Numbered from the stretch's first letter, positions 1 to 6,946 are shown. The stretch: DNA of 15,250 nucleotides from an uncultured Prevotella sp. (GCA_902477645.1 CABSIA010000065.1:1-15250), one strand, 5' to 3'. A program made the numbers and translations. The notes: generated by a model from the letters alone, not told the origin.

Positions 1-95
1 ATTAATTAACAATTTGAAATTGAGGACAATACAATCTTTCGACCGCTTATGATTAATAATCTTATTCAGAACGCATATATAAGGGTTTGGCGACG

Positions 96-103
96 CAAAA
101 GTA
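96..103 (-). promoter_or_regulatory. Probable -7 box of a leftward promoter
   Basis: The minus strand reads TACTTTTG, a full match to the Bacteroidetes -7 consensus TAnnTTTG. No gene begins between here and the left edge, so it would serve a leftward gene whose start lies beyond base 1, with a leader of at least 90 nt. I could not identify a convincing -33 TTTG, so this rests on one box and on the recurrence of the same motif before other genes in the window. Confidence 0.4.
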
Positions 104-201
104 CGCATGAGCGCATTCATAAGGATGCGTTTGGGAAAATTACTTACAATTCTCTGCGCGGCTGTCGACATTTCTTTCACTAACGTTAAGCTAAATATTT
201 T

Positions 202-224
202 GGCAGGTTGAGAACCTGCCCTCC
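202..224 (-). repeat. REP-like hairpin with GGAG head
   Basis: On the minus strand GGAG is followed directly by an 8-bp perfect stem, GGCAGGTT pairing with AACCTGCC around a 3-nt loop. A GTAG or GGAG tetranucleotide at the foot of a short palindrome is the signature of REP sequences mobilised by RAYT (TnpA-REP) transposases. The layout parallels the GTAG-headed pair near 7807-7910. Only a single copy is present here. No RAYT gene lies in the window, so the assignment rests on architecture. Confidence 0.45.
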
Positions 225-276
225 CGGATTTGATATTCTTGCCAAACAGCAATATGGAGCTTTAATTTATAATAAG

Positions 277-312
277 AACAGTGCCCCGGCTCGCAAGAGC
301 CGGGGCACTGTT
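277..312 (-). terminator. pckA terminator hairpin
   Basis: A perfect 16-bp stem (277-292 with 297-312) closes a GCAA tetraloop. It starts 30 bp past the pckA stop codon. The stem has a very G/C-rich core and is followed on the minus strand by A/T-rich sequence (CTTATTATAA) without a clean T run. It is best read as a strong terminator or 3'-end stabiliser for pckA mRNA. Confidence 0.75.
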
Positions 313-341
313 TATTATGCAAATTTTGTGTTTTGCTTGGA

Positions 342-1943
342 TTAGAGCTGTGGACCAGCAGCTACGAGAGCCTTACCAGCCTCGTTGCCCTCGTACTTGG
401 CGAAGTTCTTGATGAAGCGTGCGGCGAGGTCTTTAGCCTTCTCCTCCCACTTGCAAGCGCAGTCGTATGTGTCGCGTGGGTCGAGGATGTTAGTGTCAAC
501 ACCTGGCAACTCTGTAGGAACAGTGAAGTTGAACATAGGAATCTGCTTTGTAGGTGCCTTGTCGATGTCACCGCTCAGGATAGCGTCGATGATACCACGT
601 GTATCCTTAATAGAGATACGCTTGCCTGTGCCGTTCCAACCAGTGTTTACGAGGTAAGCCTTAGCGTTGTTGGCCTCCATCTTCTTAACGAGCTCCTCTG
701 CATACTTTGTAGGATGCAACTCCAGGAATGCCTGGCCGAAGCAAGCAGAGAATGTAGGTGTAGGCTCGGTGATGCCGCGCTCTGTACCTGCCAGCTTAGC
801 TGTGAAGCCAGAGAGGAAGTAGTACTTTGTCTGCTCTGGAGTCAGGATAGATACAGGAGGCAGAACTCCGAATGCGTCAGCTGAGAGGAAGATAACCTGC
901 TTGGCAGCTGGTGCAGATGAACCTGGCTGGATGTTGTTGATGTGGTGGATAGGGTAAGAGACACGAGTGTTCTCGGTAACGCTCTTATCAGCGAAGTCAA
1001 TCTTACCGTCAGCAGCAACTGTTACGTTCTCGAGAAGAGCGGCGCGCTTGATAGCGTTGTAGATGTCTGGCTCGCTCTCCTTGTCGAGGTTGATAACCTT
1101 AGCGTAGCAGCCACCCTCGAAGTTGAACACACCATTGTCGTCCCATCCGTGCTCGTCGTCACCGATAAGGCGGGGCTTTGGATCGGTAGACAGAGTAGTC
1201 TTACCTGTACCAGAGAGACCGAAGAAGATAGCTGTGTTTTCACCGTTCATGTCGCAGTTTGCAGAGCAGTGCATAGAAGCGATGCCCTTCAATGGGAGGA
1301 AGTAGTTCATCATAGAGAACATACCCTTCTTCATCTCACCGCCGTACCATGTGTTGATGATAACCTGCTCCTTGCTTGTTACGTTGAAGGCAACGCAAGT
1401 CTCAGAGTTCAGACCAAGCTCCTTATAGTTCTCAACAACAGCCTTAGAAGCGTTGTAGATAACGAAGTCTGGTTCGAACTCAGCGAGCTCCTCAGCTGTA
1501 GGACGGATGAACATGTTTGTTACGAAGTGTGCCTGCCAAGCTACCTCAACGATGAAACGGATAGCCATACGAGTGTCCTTGTTGGCACCGCAGAAACCGT
1601 CTACTACATAGAGGTTCTTGTTGCAAAGCTCCTTAACAGCGATGTCCTTAACAGTTCCCCAAACCTCCTGAGACATTGGGTGGTTGTCGTTCTTATATTC
1701 GTCAGATGTCCACCATACAGTGTCCTTAGAGTTCTCGTCCATTACGATGTACTTGTCCTTAGGAGAACGACCTGTGTAGATACCTGTCATAACGTTTACA
1801 GCGTTAAGCTCAGTGTTCTGACCTACCTCGAAACCTTCGAGACCTGCCTTTGTCTCCTCTTCAAACAACTGCTCGTAAGAAGGGTTGTGTGCAATCACAG
1901 TTGAACCAGTGATGCCATACTTTGTCAAATCTAATGTTGCCAT
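342..1943 (-). CDS. pckA: Phosphoenolpyruvate carboxykinase (ATP), EC 4.1.1.49
   Basis: This 533-residue cytosolic enzyme interconverts oxaloacetate + ATP with phosphoenolpyruvate + CO2 + ADP. In anaerobic Bacteroidales it often runs toward CO2 fixation, feeding the succinate/propionate pathway. The ATP-dependent family is recognised by the substrate-binding YTGRSP near residue 57, the Y-G-G-E-M-K-K-G block at 200-207, the PEPCK-specific P-loop GLSGTGKTT at 242-250 and the metal/nucleotide motif DDEHGW at 262-267. Length is normal and the ATG start is followed by a typical N-terminus (MATLDLTKYG). It is monocistronic: a promoter-like box lies about 85 bp upstream and a strong hairpin follows the stop. 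The longer antisense frames over it are shadows. Identification is secure; the physiological direction is inference. Confidence 0.97.
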   Translation of the reverse strand: MATLDLTKYGITGSTVIAHNPSYEQLFEEETKAGLEGFEVGQNTELNAVNVMTGIYTGRSPKDKYIVMDENSKDTVWWTSDEYKNDNHPMSQEVWGTVKDIAVKELCNKNLYVVDGFCGANKDTRMAIRFIVEVAWQAHFVTNMFIRPTAEELAEFEPDFVIYNASKAVVENYKELGLNSETCVAFNVTSKEQVIINTWYGGEMKKGMFSMMNYFLPLKGIASMHCSANCDMNGENTAIFFGLSGTGKTTLSTDPKPRLIGDDEHGWDDNGVFNFEGGCYAKVINLDKESEPDIYNAIKRAALLENVTVAADGKIDFADKSVTENTRVSYPIHHINNIQPGSSAPAAKQVIFLSADAFGVLPPVSILTPEQTKYYFLSGFTAKLAGTERGITEPTPTFSACFGQAFLELHPTKYAEELVKKMEANNAKAYLVNTGWNGTGKRISIKDTRGIIDAILSGDIDKAPTKQIPMFNFTVPTELPGVDTNILDPRDTYDCACKWEEKAKDLAARFIKNFAKYEGNEAGKALVAAGPQL

Positions 1944-2026
1944 TTTGTTTGTAAATGTATTAAAGATGTGAATATTATACGTTTTGTTTTGCGCCCAAGG
2001 TTTTCTTCCTTAAGCTTTTTCGACCG

Positions 2027-2034
2027 CAAAGGTA
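2027..2034 (-). promoter_or_regulatory. Probable pckA promoter, -7 box
   Basis: The minus strand reads TACCTTTG, an exact TAnnTTTG match, 83 bp upstream of the pckA ATG. This predicts a leader of roughly 75 nt. The bases just upstream (AATTTTTGC) resemble those before the purL -7 box (AATTTTTGCAC). A -33 TTTG at the normal 19-21 bp spacing is not obvious. Confidence 0.55.
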
Positions 2035-2229
2035 GCAAAAATTGTAGACATTACTTTCTTTTTGATGCCATAAAAATGTTATTATCTTATTTTTTTAGGT
2101 TAAAGAACTTAAAAATCAATATTTCCGCAATTTATTTGTAATTTAGAGTTGGCAAATGGTAAAAAGTATAACTCGATTTCTATCTAAGAAGCCAGTCTAA
2201 GGCTGAGACGATATGTATAGTCTTGCCAC

Positions 2230-2244
2230 TTCCCGAGTGCAGCC
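2230..2244 (+). repeat. Left 15-bp inverted repeat bracketing the TCCGATA array
   Basis: TTCCCGAGTGCAGCC here is the reverse complement of 2503-2517 with one mismatch (14 of 15). Together they bracket a 288-bp stretch containing the phased array. Such an arrangement suggests the ends of a small non-autonomous element, although I cannot see a target-site duplication. Confidence 0.55.
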
Positions 2245-2263
2245 AAATCTTCTGCAAAAGTGA

Positions 2264-2423
2264 TGAAAATCCGATAACTACAGCTTCTTTGGCTTGTAAA
2301 ATCCGATAAAATTAGAATTATTTAAGTCTAAACTCCGATAAAATGAAGATTTTATGGTTTTAAACTCCGATATTTCTAATATTTTTAGACGTTAAACTCC
2401 GATAAATACAATGCTAATATAGT
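2264..2423 (+). repeat. Five-unit direct repeat array with exact 32-bp period (TCCGATA core)
   Basis: The core TCCGATA occurs at 2270, 2302, 2334, 2366 and 2398, each exactly 32 bp after the previous one. The flanks are partly conserved: TAAAC or GTAAAA before the core and often AAA after it, giving a repeat of about 13-15 nt. The remaining 17-19 nt of each unit differ between units. A sixth position (2424) keeps only TTAAGG and looks decayed. The period is close to three DNA turns, so all cores would lie on one helix face. The period is not a multiple of three and stops are frequent, so it is not coding. No cas gene is nearby and the repeat is too short for a normal CRISPR. Confidence 0.85.
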
Positions 2424-2462
2424 TTAAGGTTTAGTCAAGGGGCCGTTTTTTCTATTATTTGT

Positions 2463-2493
2463 TTTGATATCCCACTCGTTTTCACTACCTTTT
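2463..2493 (+). promoter_or_regulatory. Upstream (second) promoter-like copy facing upp
   Basis: TTTG at 2463-2466, a 19-bp gap and TACCTTTT at 2486-2493 fit the Bacteroidetes -33/-7 pattern with one mismatch. About 27 of 32 positions match the proximal upp promoter 79 bp downstream, so the two look like a tandem duplication. A 7-bp hairpin overlaps the -7 box and could stop or modulate transcripts from it. Confidence 0.4.
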
Positions 2494-2502
2494 AATAAGG
2501 TA

Positions 2503-2517
2503 GGCTGCACTCAGGAA
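2503..2517 (-). repeat. Right 15-bp inverted repeat bracketing the TCCGATA array
   Basis: GGCTGCACTCAGGAA on the plus strand is the inverted partner of 2230-2244. It abuts a 7-bp hairpin (CTACCTT/AAGGTAG, 2485-2503) and also belongs to a promoter module partly repeated upstream of purL. Confidence 0.55.
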
Positions 2518-2540
2518 TAAAAAGAAAAATTGCATTTTCC

Positions 2541-2571
2541 TTTTATATTCCATTCGTTTGCACTACCTTTG
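2541..2571 (+). promoter_or_regulatory. Probable proximal upp promoter
   Basis: TTTT at 2541-2544 (imperfect -33 TTTG), a 19-bp gap, then TACCTTTG at 2564-2571 (perfect -7). Transcription would begin near 2578, only about 13 nt before the upp ATG at 2591. This argues against any start upstream of that ATG. Confidence 0.65.
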
Positions 2572-2590
2572 CAAACGAAAAGGCAAAATT

Positions 2591-3250
2591 ATGGAAATCA
2601 TCAACTTATCTGACACAAATAGTATTCTTGGACAGTATCTTTCGGAGATACGCGACAAGGATTATCAGCAAAACCGTCTGCTGTTTCGCAACAACATTAT
2701 GCGTATAGGCGAGTATGAGGCGTTTGAAATATCAAAGCGGTTGGAATATGTCCGAAAGGAAGTTACCACGCCATTGGGTGCTGCCATGGTGAATGTTCCG
2801 AAAGACAAGATTTTGCTTGGTACAATATTCCGTGCCGGTCTGCCTTTCCATCAGGGTTTTCTGAATATCTTCGACCATGCAGGCAACGCGTTCGTTTCAG
2901 CCTATCGTGAATATACCAACGACGCGCATACAGAGGTTGGAATACATGTCGAATATCTTGCTACACCGAGCGTGGAGGAAAAGGTTCTTATTATTGCCGA
3001 CCCAATGCTTGCCACGGGCGGAAGCATGGAGCTTGGCTATCAGGCTTTCTTGACTAAGGGCACTCCGAAACATATTCATGTGGCTTGCGTTATTGCTACT
3101 CCTGAGGGTGTTGAGCATGTCAAGAAAACATTCCCTGAAGATAAGACCACCATCTGGTGTGCAGCCATAGACCCAGGAATGAACGAGCATAAATATATTG
3201 TGCCGGGATTTGGCGACGCTGGTGATTTATGCTACGGTGAGAAAATATAA
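2591..3250 (+). CDS. upp: Uracil phosphoribosyltransferase (EC 2.4.2.9)
   Basis: The 219-residue product joins uracil and PRPP to make UMP in pyrimidine salvage, in the cytosol. The PRPP-binding loop is visible as D-P-M-L-A-T-G-G-S around residue 137, preceded by hydrophobic strand residues (VLIIA), as in other UPRTases. The C-terminal P-G-F-G-D-A-G-D-L block near residue 207 is the uracil-binding region of the family. I chose ATG 2591: the longer frame to TTG 2558 would start inside the -7 promoter box and adds residues that do not resemble the family. argS begins 36 bp after the stop, so the two are probably co-transcribed. Family is certain; the link to uracil salvage is standard for it. 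Confidence 0.93.
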   Translation: MEIINLSDTNSILGQYLSEIRDKDYQQNRLLFRNNIMRIGEYEAFEISKRLEYVRKEVTTPLGAAMVNVPKDKILLGTIFRAGLPFHQGFLNIFDHAGNAFVSAYREYTNDAHTEVGIHVEYLATPSVEEKVLIIADPMLATGGSMELGYQAFLTKGTPKHIHVACVIATPEGVEHVKKTFPEDKTTIWCAAIDPGMNEHKYIVPGFGDAGDLCYGEKI

Positions 3251-3286
3251 ATATTAGGTTACACATATAATTGATATAATAGAAAA

Positions 3287-5104
3287 ATGAATATCGAAAA
3301 TCAGATATGCAGCTCGGTAATTGCTGCCATTAAGGAACTTTACGGACAGGATGTTGCTGCAAACATGGTGCAGTTGCAAAAGACCAAGAGTACTTTCGAG
3401 GGAAACCTGACACTTGTTGTTTTCCCATTCCTCAAAATATCTAAGAAGAAACCTGAAGATACCGCACAGGAGATTGGCGAATATCTTGCAGCCAACTGCA
3501 AGGCTGTCAGCGAGTTCAACGTGGTAAAGGGTTTCTTAAATCTTGTTGTGGCTCCTGCCGCATGGGTTGACCTTCTCAATGATATTCACGCTAATGAGAA
3601 GTTTGGAGAGAAAACTGTTACAGAAAACTCTCCATTGGTGATGATTGAATATTCATCGCCTAACACTAATAAACCTCTTCACCTCGGACACGTGCGCAAC
3701 AACCTGCTTGGTTGGAGTTTGGCAAAGATTATGGAGGCTAACGGCAACAAAGTCGTAAAGACAAATATCGTTAACGACCGTGGTATTCATATCTGCAAGT
3801 CTATGCTCGCTTGGCTGAAGTGGGGTAATGGTGAGACACCAGAAACTTCGGGCAAGAAAGGTGACCACTTGATAGGTGACTATTATGTGGCTTTCGACAA
3901 GCATTATCGTGAGGAAATAGCAGAATTGAAGGCTCAGTATATGGCTGAGGGCATGGTTGACGAGGCTGCTACAGAAAAGGCTAAGGTTGAGGCTCCGCTG
4001 ATAAAGGAAGCTCATGAGATGCTCGTAAAATGGGAGCACAACGATCCTGAGGTCCGTGCCCTTTGGCAGAAGATGAACAACTGGGTATATGCAGGTTTCG
4101 ATGAGACATACAAGACTCTCGGCGTAAGTTTCGACAAGATTTATTACGAGTCTGACACATATCTTGAGGGTAAGGCAAAGGTTGAGGCCGGTCTCGAGAA
4201 GGGACTTTTCTTCCGTAAGGATGACAACAGCGTATGGGCCGACCTTACCAATGAGGGACTTGACCAGAAACTGCTTCTCCGCTCAGATGGCACAAGTGTT
4301 TATATGACTCAGGATATCGGCACTGCCGATATGCGTTTCCGTGATTTCCCTATCGACAAGATGATATATGTTGTGGGCAACGAGCAGAACTACCATTTCC
4401 AGGTGTTGTCTATACTTCTCGACCGCCTTGGCTTCAAGTGGGGTAAAGAGCTTGTTCACTTCTCGTACGGTATGGTGGAGTTGCCAAACGGAAAGATGAA
4501 GAGCCGTGAGGGAACCGTTGTTGATGCCGACGACCTTGTTGCCGCTATGATTGCCGATGCCCGCAAGACTTCTGACGAGCTTGGCAAGTTCAATGATATG
4601 ACCGAGGCTGAGAGGCAGGAGATAGCCCGTGTTGTTGGTCTCGGTGCTTTGAAATACTTCATTCTGAAGGTTGACGCGCGCAAGAACATGCTCTTCAACC
4701 CGGAGGAGTCTATCGACTTCAACGGCAATACTGGTCCTTTCATCCAATATACCTACGCCCGTATCCGCTCTATCATGCGTAAGGCTGCAGCTGAGGGAAT
4801 TGTCATGCCTGAGGCTCTCGGTGCGGATGCTACTTTGAACGAGAAAGAGACAGACCTTATCCAGAAGCTGAATGACTTTGGCGCAGCTGTGGCGCAGGCC
4901 GGCGTAGACTATAGTCCGAGCGGCATTGCCAACTACTGTTATGAGCTGACAAAGCAGTTCAACCAGTTCTACCACGACTACAGTATCCTCAACGCCGCCG
5001 ACGAGAGGCAGAAGATGGTTCGTCTTGTATTGGCGGCCAACGTTGCCAAGGTCATCAAGAACGGCATGGAGCTTCTTGGCATAGAGGTGCCAGAGAGAAT
5101 GTAA
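3287..5104 (+). CDS. argS: Arginyl-tRNA synthetase (EC 6.1.1.19)
   Basis: A class I aminoacyl-tRNA synthetase of 605 residues that charges tRNA-Arg with arginine using ATP. In order: the N-terminal tRNA-recognition domain (about residues 3-95), the catalytic Rossmann fold opening with S-S-P-N-T-N-K-P-L-H-L-G-H (HIGH motif as HLGH, 132-135), the KMSKS-equivalent K-M-K-S-R at 403-407, and the C-terminal DALR anticodon-binding helices after the N-T-G-P-F-I-Q-Y-T-Y-A-R-I segment. Length is somewhat above the E. coli enzyme, within the Bacteroidetes range. It sits 36 bp behind upp and 17 bp ahead of the RNase H gene, with no terminator between, which fits a single three-gene transcript. Confidence 0.97.
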   Translation: MNIENQICSSVIAAIKELYGQDVAANMVQLQKTKSTFEGNLTLVVFPFLKISKKKPEDTAQEIGEYLAANCKAVSEFNVVKGFLNLVVAPAAWVDLLNDIHANEKFGEKTVTENSPLVMIEYSSPNTNKPLHLGHVRNNLLGWSLAKIMEANGNKVVKTNIVNDRGIHICKSMLAWLKWGNGETPETSGKKGDHLIGDYYVAFDKHYREEIAELKAQYMAEGMVDEAATEKAKVEAPLIKEAHEMLVKWEHNDPEVRALWQKMNNWVYAGFDETYKTLGVSFDKIYYESDTYLEGKAKVEAGLEKGLFFRKDDNSVWADLTNEGLDQKLLLRSDGTSVYMTQDIGTADMRFRDFPIDKMIYVVGNEQNYHFQVLSILLDRLGFKWGKELVHFSYGMVELPNGKMKSREGTVVDADDLVAAMIADARKTSDELGKFNDMTEAERQEIARVVGLGALKYFILKVDARKNMLFNPEESIDFNGNTGPFIQYTYARIRSIMRKAAAEGIVMPEALGADATLNEKETDLIQKLNDFGAAVAQAGVDYSPSGIANYCYELTKQFNQFYHDYSILNAADERQKMVRLVLAANVAKVIKNGMELLGIEVPERM

Positions 5105-5121
5105 ATTATAAATGTCCATTT

Positions 5122-5589
5122 GTGGAAATACTGAATAACCCACCAGAATACCGTCACGACACTGTGCTTCCATTGCCACTGGCAGTGGAAGCCAATGCGT
5201 GGGCTGTCGATGCGGCATGCAGCGGCAATCCGGGACCTATGGAGTATCAGGCGATAGACCTTCAGACGGGAGCTCAGGTGTTTCATTTCGGACCGATGCA
5301 TGGCACTAACAACATCGGCGAGTTCCTCGCCATTGTGCATGCCTTGGCACTTATGGAAAAGCAGGGCATAAAGGGCAAAGCTATATATTCCGATTCTTAC
5401 AACGCCATATTGTGGGTTCAGAAGAAACAATGCAAGACTAAACTTGCCCGGACTCCCCAGACCGAAAAACTCTTCCAGATTGTTGCCCGTGCCGAATATT
5501 GGCTCCGTACGCATAATGTTCAGACACGCATTATGAAATGGGAAACAAAACAGTGGGGTGAGGTCCCTGCCGATTTTGGAAGGAAATAA
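5122..5589 (+). CDS. Ribonuclease H-like protein (Bacteroidetes RNase H family)
   Basis: This 155-residue protein has the RNase H fold that cuts RNA in RNA:DNA hybrids. The four acidic metal ligands are visible in order: D30 in V-D-A-A-C-S-G-N-P-G, E67 in N-N-I-G-E-F, D91 in Y-S-D-S and D151 in P-A-D-F-G. The G-T-N-N-x-G-E and S-D-S contexts are those of single-domain RNases HI. It lacks the N-terminal hybrid-binding (viroplasmin) domain found in some Bacteroidetes RNases H. The start appears to be GTG at 5122: an ATG at 5112 is in another frame and stops after eight codons, and the first in-frame ATG would delete the first catalytic Asp. It follows argS by 17 bp and ends just before a bidirectional terminator. 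rnhA-like function is likely; the exact gene symbol is uncertain. Confidence 0.88.
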   Translation: MEILNNPPEYRHDTVLPLPLAVEANAWAVDAACSGNPGPMEYQAIDLQTGAQVFHFGPMHGTNNIGEFLAIVHALALMEKQGIKGKAIYSDSYNAILWVQKKQCKTKLARTPQTEKLFQIVARAEYWLRTHNVQTRIMKWETKQWGEVPADFGRK

Positions 5590-5594
5590 GATAT

Positions 5595-5648
5595 ATCCAA
5601 ATATAAAAGCCAAAGTTTGTAAGTAAACTTTGGCTTTTATATTTGGAT
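5595..5648. terminator. Bidirectional terminator between convergent genes
   Basis: A perfect 24-bp stem (5595-5618 pairing with 5625-5648) closes a 6-nt loop. Its flanks are A/T-rich with U-rich arms on both strands (CTTTTATATTT on the right arm). It lies 5 bp past the RNase H stop and 9 bp past the stop of the exported protein on the other strand, so it should end both transcripts. Confidence 0.88.
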
Positions 5649-5657
5649 GATGTTCTT

Positions 5658-6224
5658 TTAAATGTCATCTAAATCATTTTGGATTTTGTTCTCTACATTT
5701 TGAGAATCTCTATATCTAATCACGACTACTCCTTCAAGTCTAGTTGATTTTTGAATAGAAAGTTCTATATCTCCACCTTTTGGTTCCCACACACTACCAT
5801 ATACTACCTTCCCGTCGTATAATTCATACATTAAATCAGTGTTGGAATCAGAAAGTGCAGGATTACTTTCTTTTGAGAAAGAAGGTTCTCCATATTTTTT
5901 GCTATATAAATCTTTATAATAGTCATAAGTGTCAACAAGAATATTCCATTCTTTATTCGGGTCAAAAAAGACATTAACCGAAAAAACGTTTGTTCCATTG
6001 TCCGTAGCAATTACTATAATGGTTGACTGACGACCTGTAAAATTTCCAGTAAAGAAAGCGGTGTTGTTCTCTCGTTTAATAGGCGTAAATCCTTTTTCTT
6101 TTAGTTTCTGGCAGAATTCCGTCATACTGCCTTCAATTGGAATACCTTTAAACGATAGGTGTTCTTCTGCCATAACGTTTATGGCAATAAAAATTGCTGC
6201 TAATACAACTAAAATTTTCTTCAT
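5658..6224 (-). CDS. Small exported protein of unknown function
   Basis: The 188-residue product begins with a clear signal peptide: KK, a hydrophobic core (ILVVLAAIFIAINV), then a probable cleavage after M-A before EEH at about residue 19. There is no lipobox cysteine, so it should be periplasmic or secreted rather than lipid-anchored. The mature part starts with L-S-F-K-G-I-P-I-E-G-S-M-T-E-F, a pattern I associate with short uncharacterised Bacteroidales exported proteins. It alternates beta-like stretches (TIIVIATDNGTNVFSVNVFF; VVVIRYRD), consistent with a small beta-rich domain. No catalytic motif is visible. It starts 12 bp after the upstream ExoX-C-like gene, so the pair is probably one operon ending at the terminator near 5620. 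I cannot assign a function. Confidence 0.75.
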   Translation of the reverse strand: MKKILVVLAAIFIAINVMAEEHLSFKGIPIEGSMTEFCQKLKEKGFTPIKRENNTAFFTGNFTGRQSTIIVIATDNGTNVFSVNVFFDPNKEWNILVDTYDYYKDLYSKKYGEPSFSKESNPALSDSNTDLMYELYDGKVVYGSVWEPKGGDIELSIQKSTRLEGVVVIRYRDSQNVENKIQNDLDDI

Positions 6225-6236
6225 ATCTAATTGCGT

Positions 6237-6896
6237 TTATTGGTTACTTGTGGTTAGTATTTTGAAATCATCAATGGATAGTTTGTCTATTGAAACAAGC
6301 CATTCAAGATAAGTAGTGTCATCTTTTATATCGTTGAATTTCTGTCCCTTATATTTTCCAAAATCAATTATCCTTTCTGTTATAGATGTATCTGAAGATT
6401 TTTCTACATCTGGATATAACATTTTCAGTTCCTCAAAATCAATTTTGAAAAACCTATCTGTTGTTTCTAACCAATTAAGATATTGATAATCTAACTTATA
6501 TATATCCCCGAATGATTTTCCTTTGTATTTTCCAAACATAAGAATATCGTCAGCTTTGTGAATTGGAAATATTTCATCAAGTGATGCACCAGGAACATCT
6601 ATCAGAACCCATTCTCCACATCCTGCACATGGAATTTCTTCATCTTCTATGTCTGGATAACAATCTTGCCTATAAGTATCATCTGGCTTCCCATTCATAA
6701 AGCATTTTCCATATGCTTTACCATATCTTCCACGTGGTTTTACCACTTCTACTAAAAATGTTCTATCCTGATTGGGGTCTATACGCCTCTCTTCATCAGA
6801 AAACTGTGCATATCTCAAGCTGCATCGTTTCACTAAAAATGGAGTTCGTTTACCTATATTGTAATAGATATTAAATATGTTATCGCGTGGGTACAT
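6237..6896 (-). CDS. Hypothetical protein with two ExoX-C-like repeats and a cysteine cluster
   Basis: A 219-residue soluble protein without signal peptide or membrane segment. Two similar modules occur at about 118-143 and 176-200, each built as F-G-K-Y-K-G-x-x-F-x-D-I followed by an acidic stretch and Y-L-x-W-L. This is the pattern of the short domain found at the C-terminus of exodeoxyribonuclease X-like proteins and related DUF3820-type proteins. No DEDD exonuclease acidic residues precede them, so it is not ExoX itself. Upstream of the modules four cysteines (65, 79, 90, 93, ending in C-A-G-C) could bind zinc. It is followed after 12 bp by the exported protein. The ATG at 6894-6896 sits about 50 bp downstream of a TATTTTTG box. 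Function is unknown; binding of nucleic acid or a partner protein is a guess. Confidence 0.7.
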   Translation of the reverse strand: MYPRDNIFNIYYNIGKRTPFLVKRCSLRYAQFSDEERRIDPNQDRTFLVEVVKPRGRYGKAYGKCFMNGKPDDTYRQDCYPDIEDEEIPCAGCGEWVLIDVPGASLDEIFPIHKADDILMFGKYKGKSFGDIYKLDYQYLNWLETTDRFFKIDFEELKMLYPDVEKSSDTSITERIIDFGKYKGQKFNDIKDDTTYLEWLVSIDKLSIDDFKILTTSNQ

Positions 6897-6946
6897 AAAG
6901 GTTCGTGTTAATAATCAGTTTTGGAATGGTCTACCACATCCGAATG

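Larger units (their letters stand above)
1..276. other. Noncoding left edge of the window
   Basis: I see no credible coding region here. The stretch is A/T-rich and holds a promoter-like box on the minus strand near position 100 and a GGAG-headed hairpin near position 210, both listed separately. Everything points to the 5' flank of a leftward gene that starts outside the window, followed by the 3' flank of pckA. Confidence 0.6.
1944..2590. other. 647-bp repeat-bearing intergenic region between pckA and upp
   Basis: This is the divergent spacer between pckA and upp, far longer than needed for two promoters. From left to right it holds the pckA leader and promoter, about 190 bp of A/T-rich sequence without recognisable features, a 15-bp inverted repeat, five regularly spaced TCCGATA repeats, a second copy of the inverted repeat, and two related promoter copies facing upp. 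I found no convincing gene in it. Short open stretches overlapping the left inverted repeat are discussed among the rejected items. Confidence 0.7.

Noticed and set aside
942..1904. 320-codon plus-strand frame antisense to pckA
   Set aside because: It is the mirror of a strongly conserved enzyme gene and its translation is cysteine/valine-rich without any domain; a codon-structure shadow.
2196..2276. Minus-strand coding remnant reading F-A-E-D-L-A-A-L-G-K-W-Q-D-Y before a stop, and an open plus-strand frame over the same bases
   Set aside because: Both look superficially protein-like but are short, overlap the left inverted repeat, lack a start and run into the repeat array. A decayed gene end is possible but not supported enough to list.
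2264..2423. CRISPR array
   Set aside because: The conserved part is only 13-15 nt with 17-19-nt spacers, well below CRISPR sizes; there are no cas genes and no leader-like structure I can recognise. It is reported as a phased repeat instead.
4283..5218. 311-codon minus-strand frame antisense to argS and the RNase H gene
   Set aside because: Both plus-strand genes have full catalytic motifs; the antisense product has no recognisable domain.
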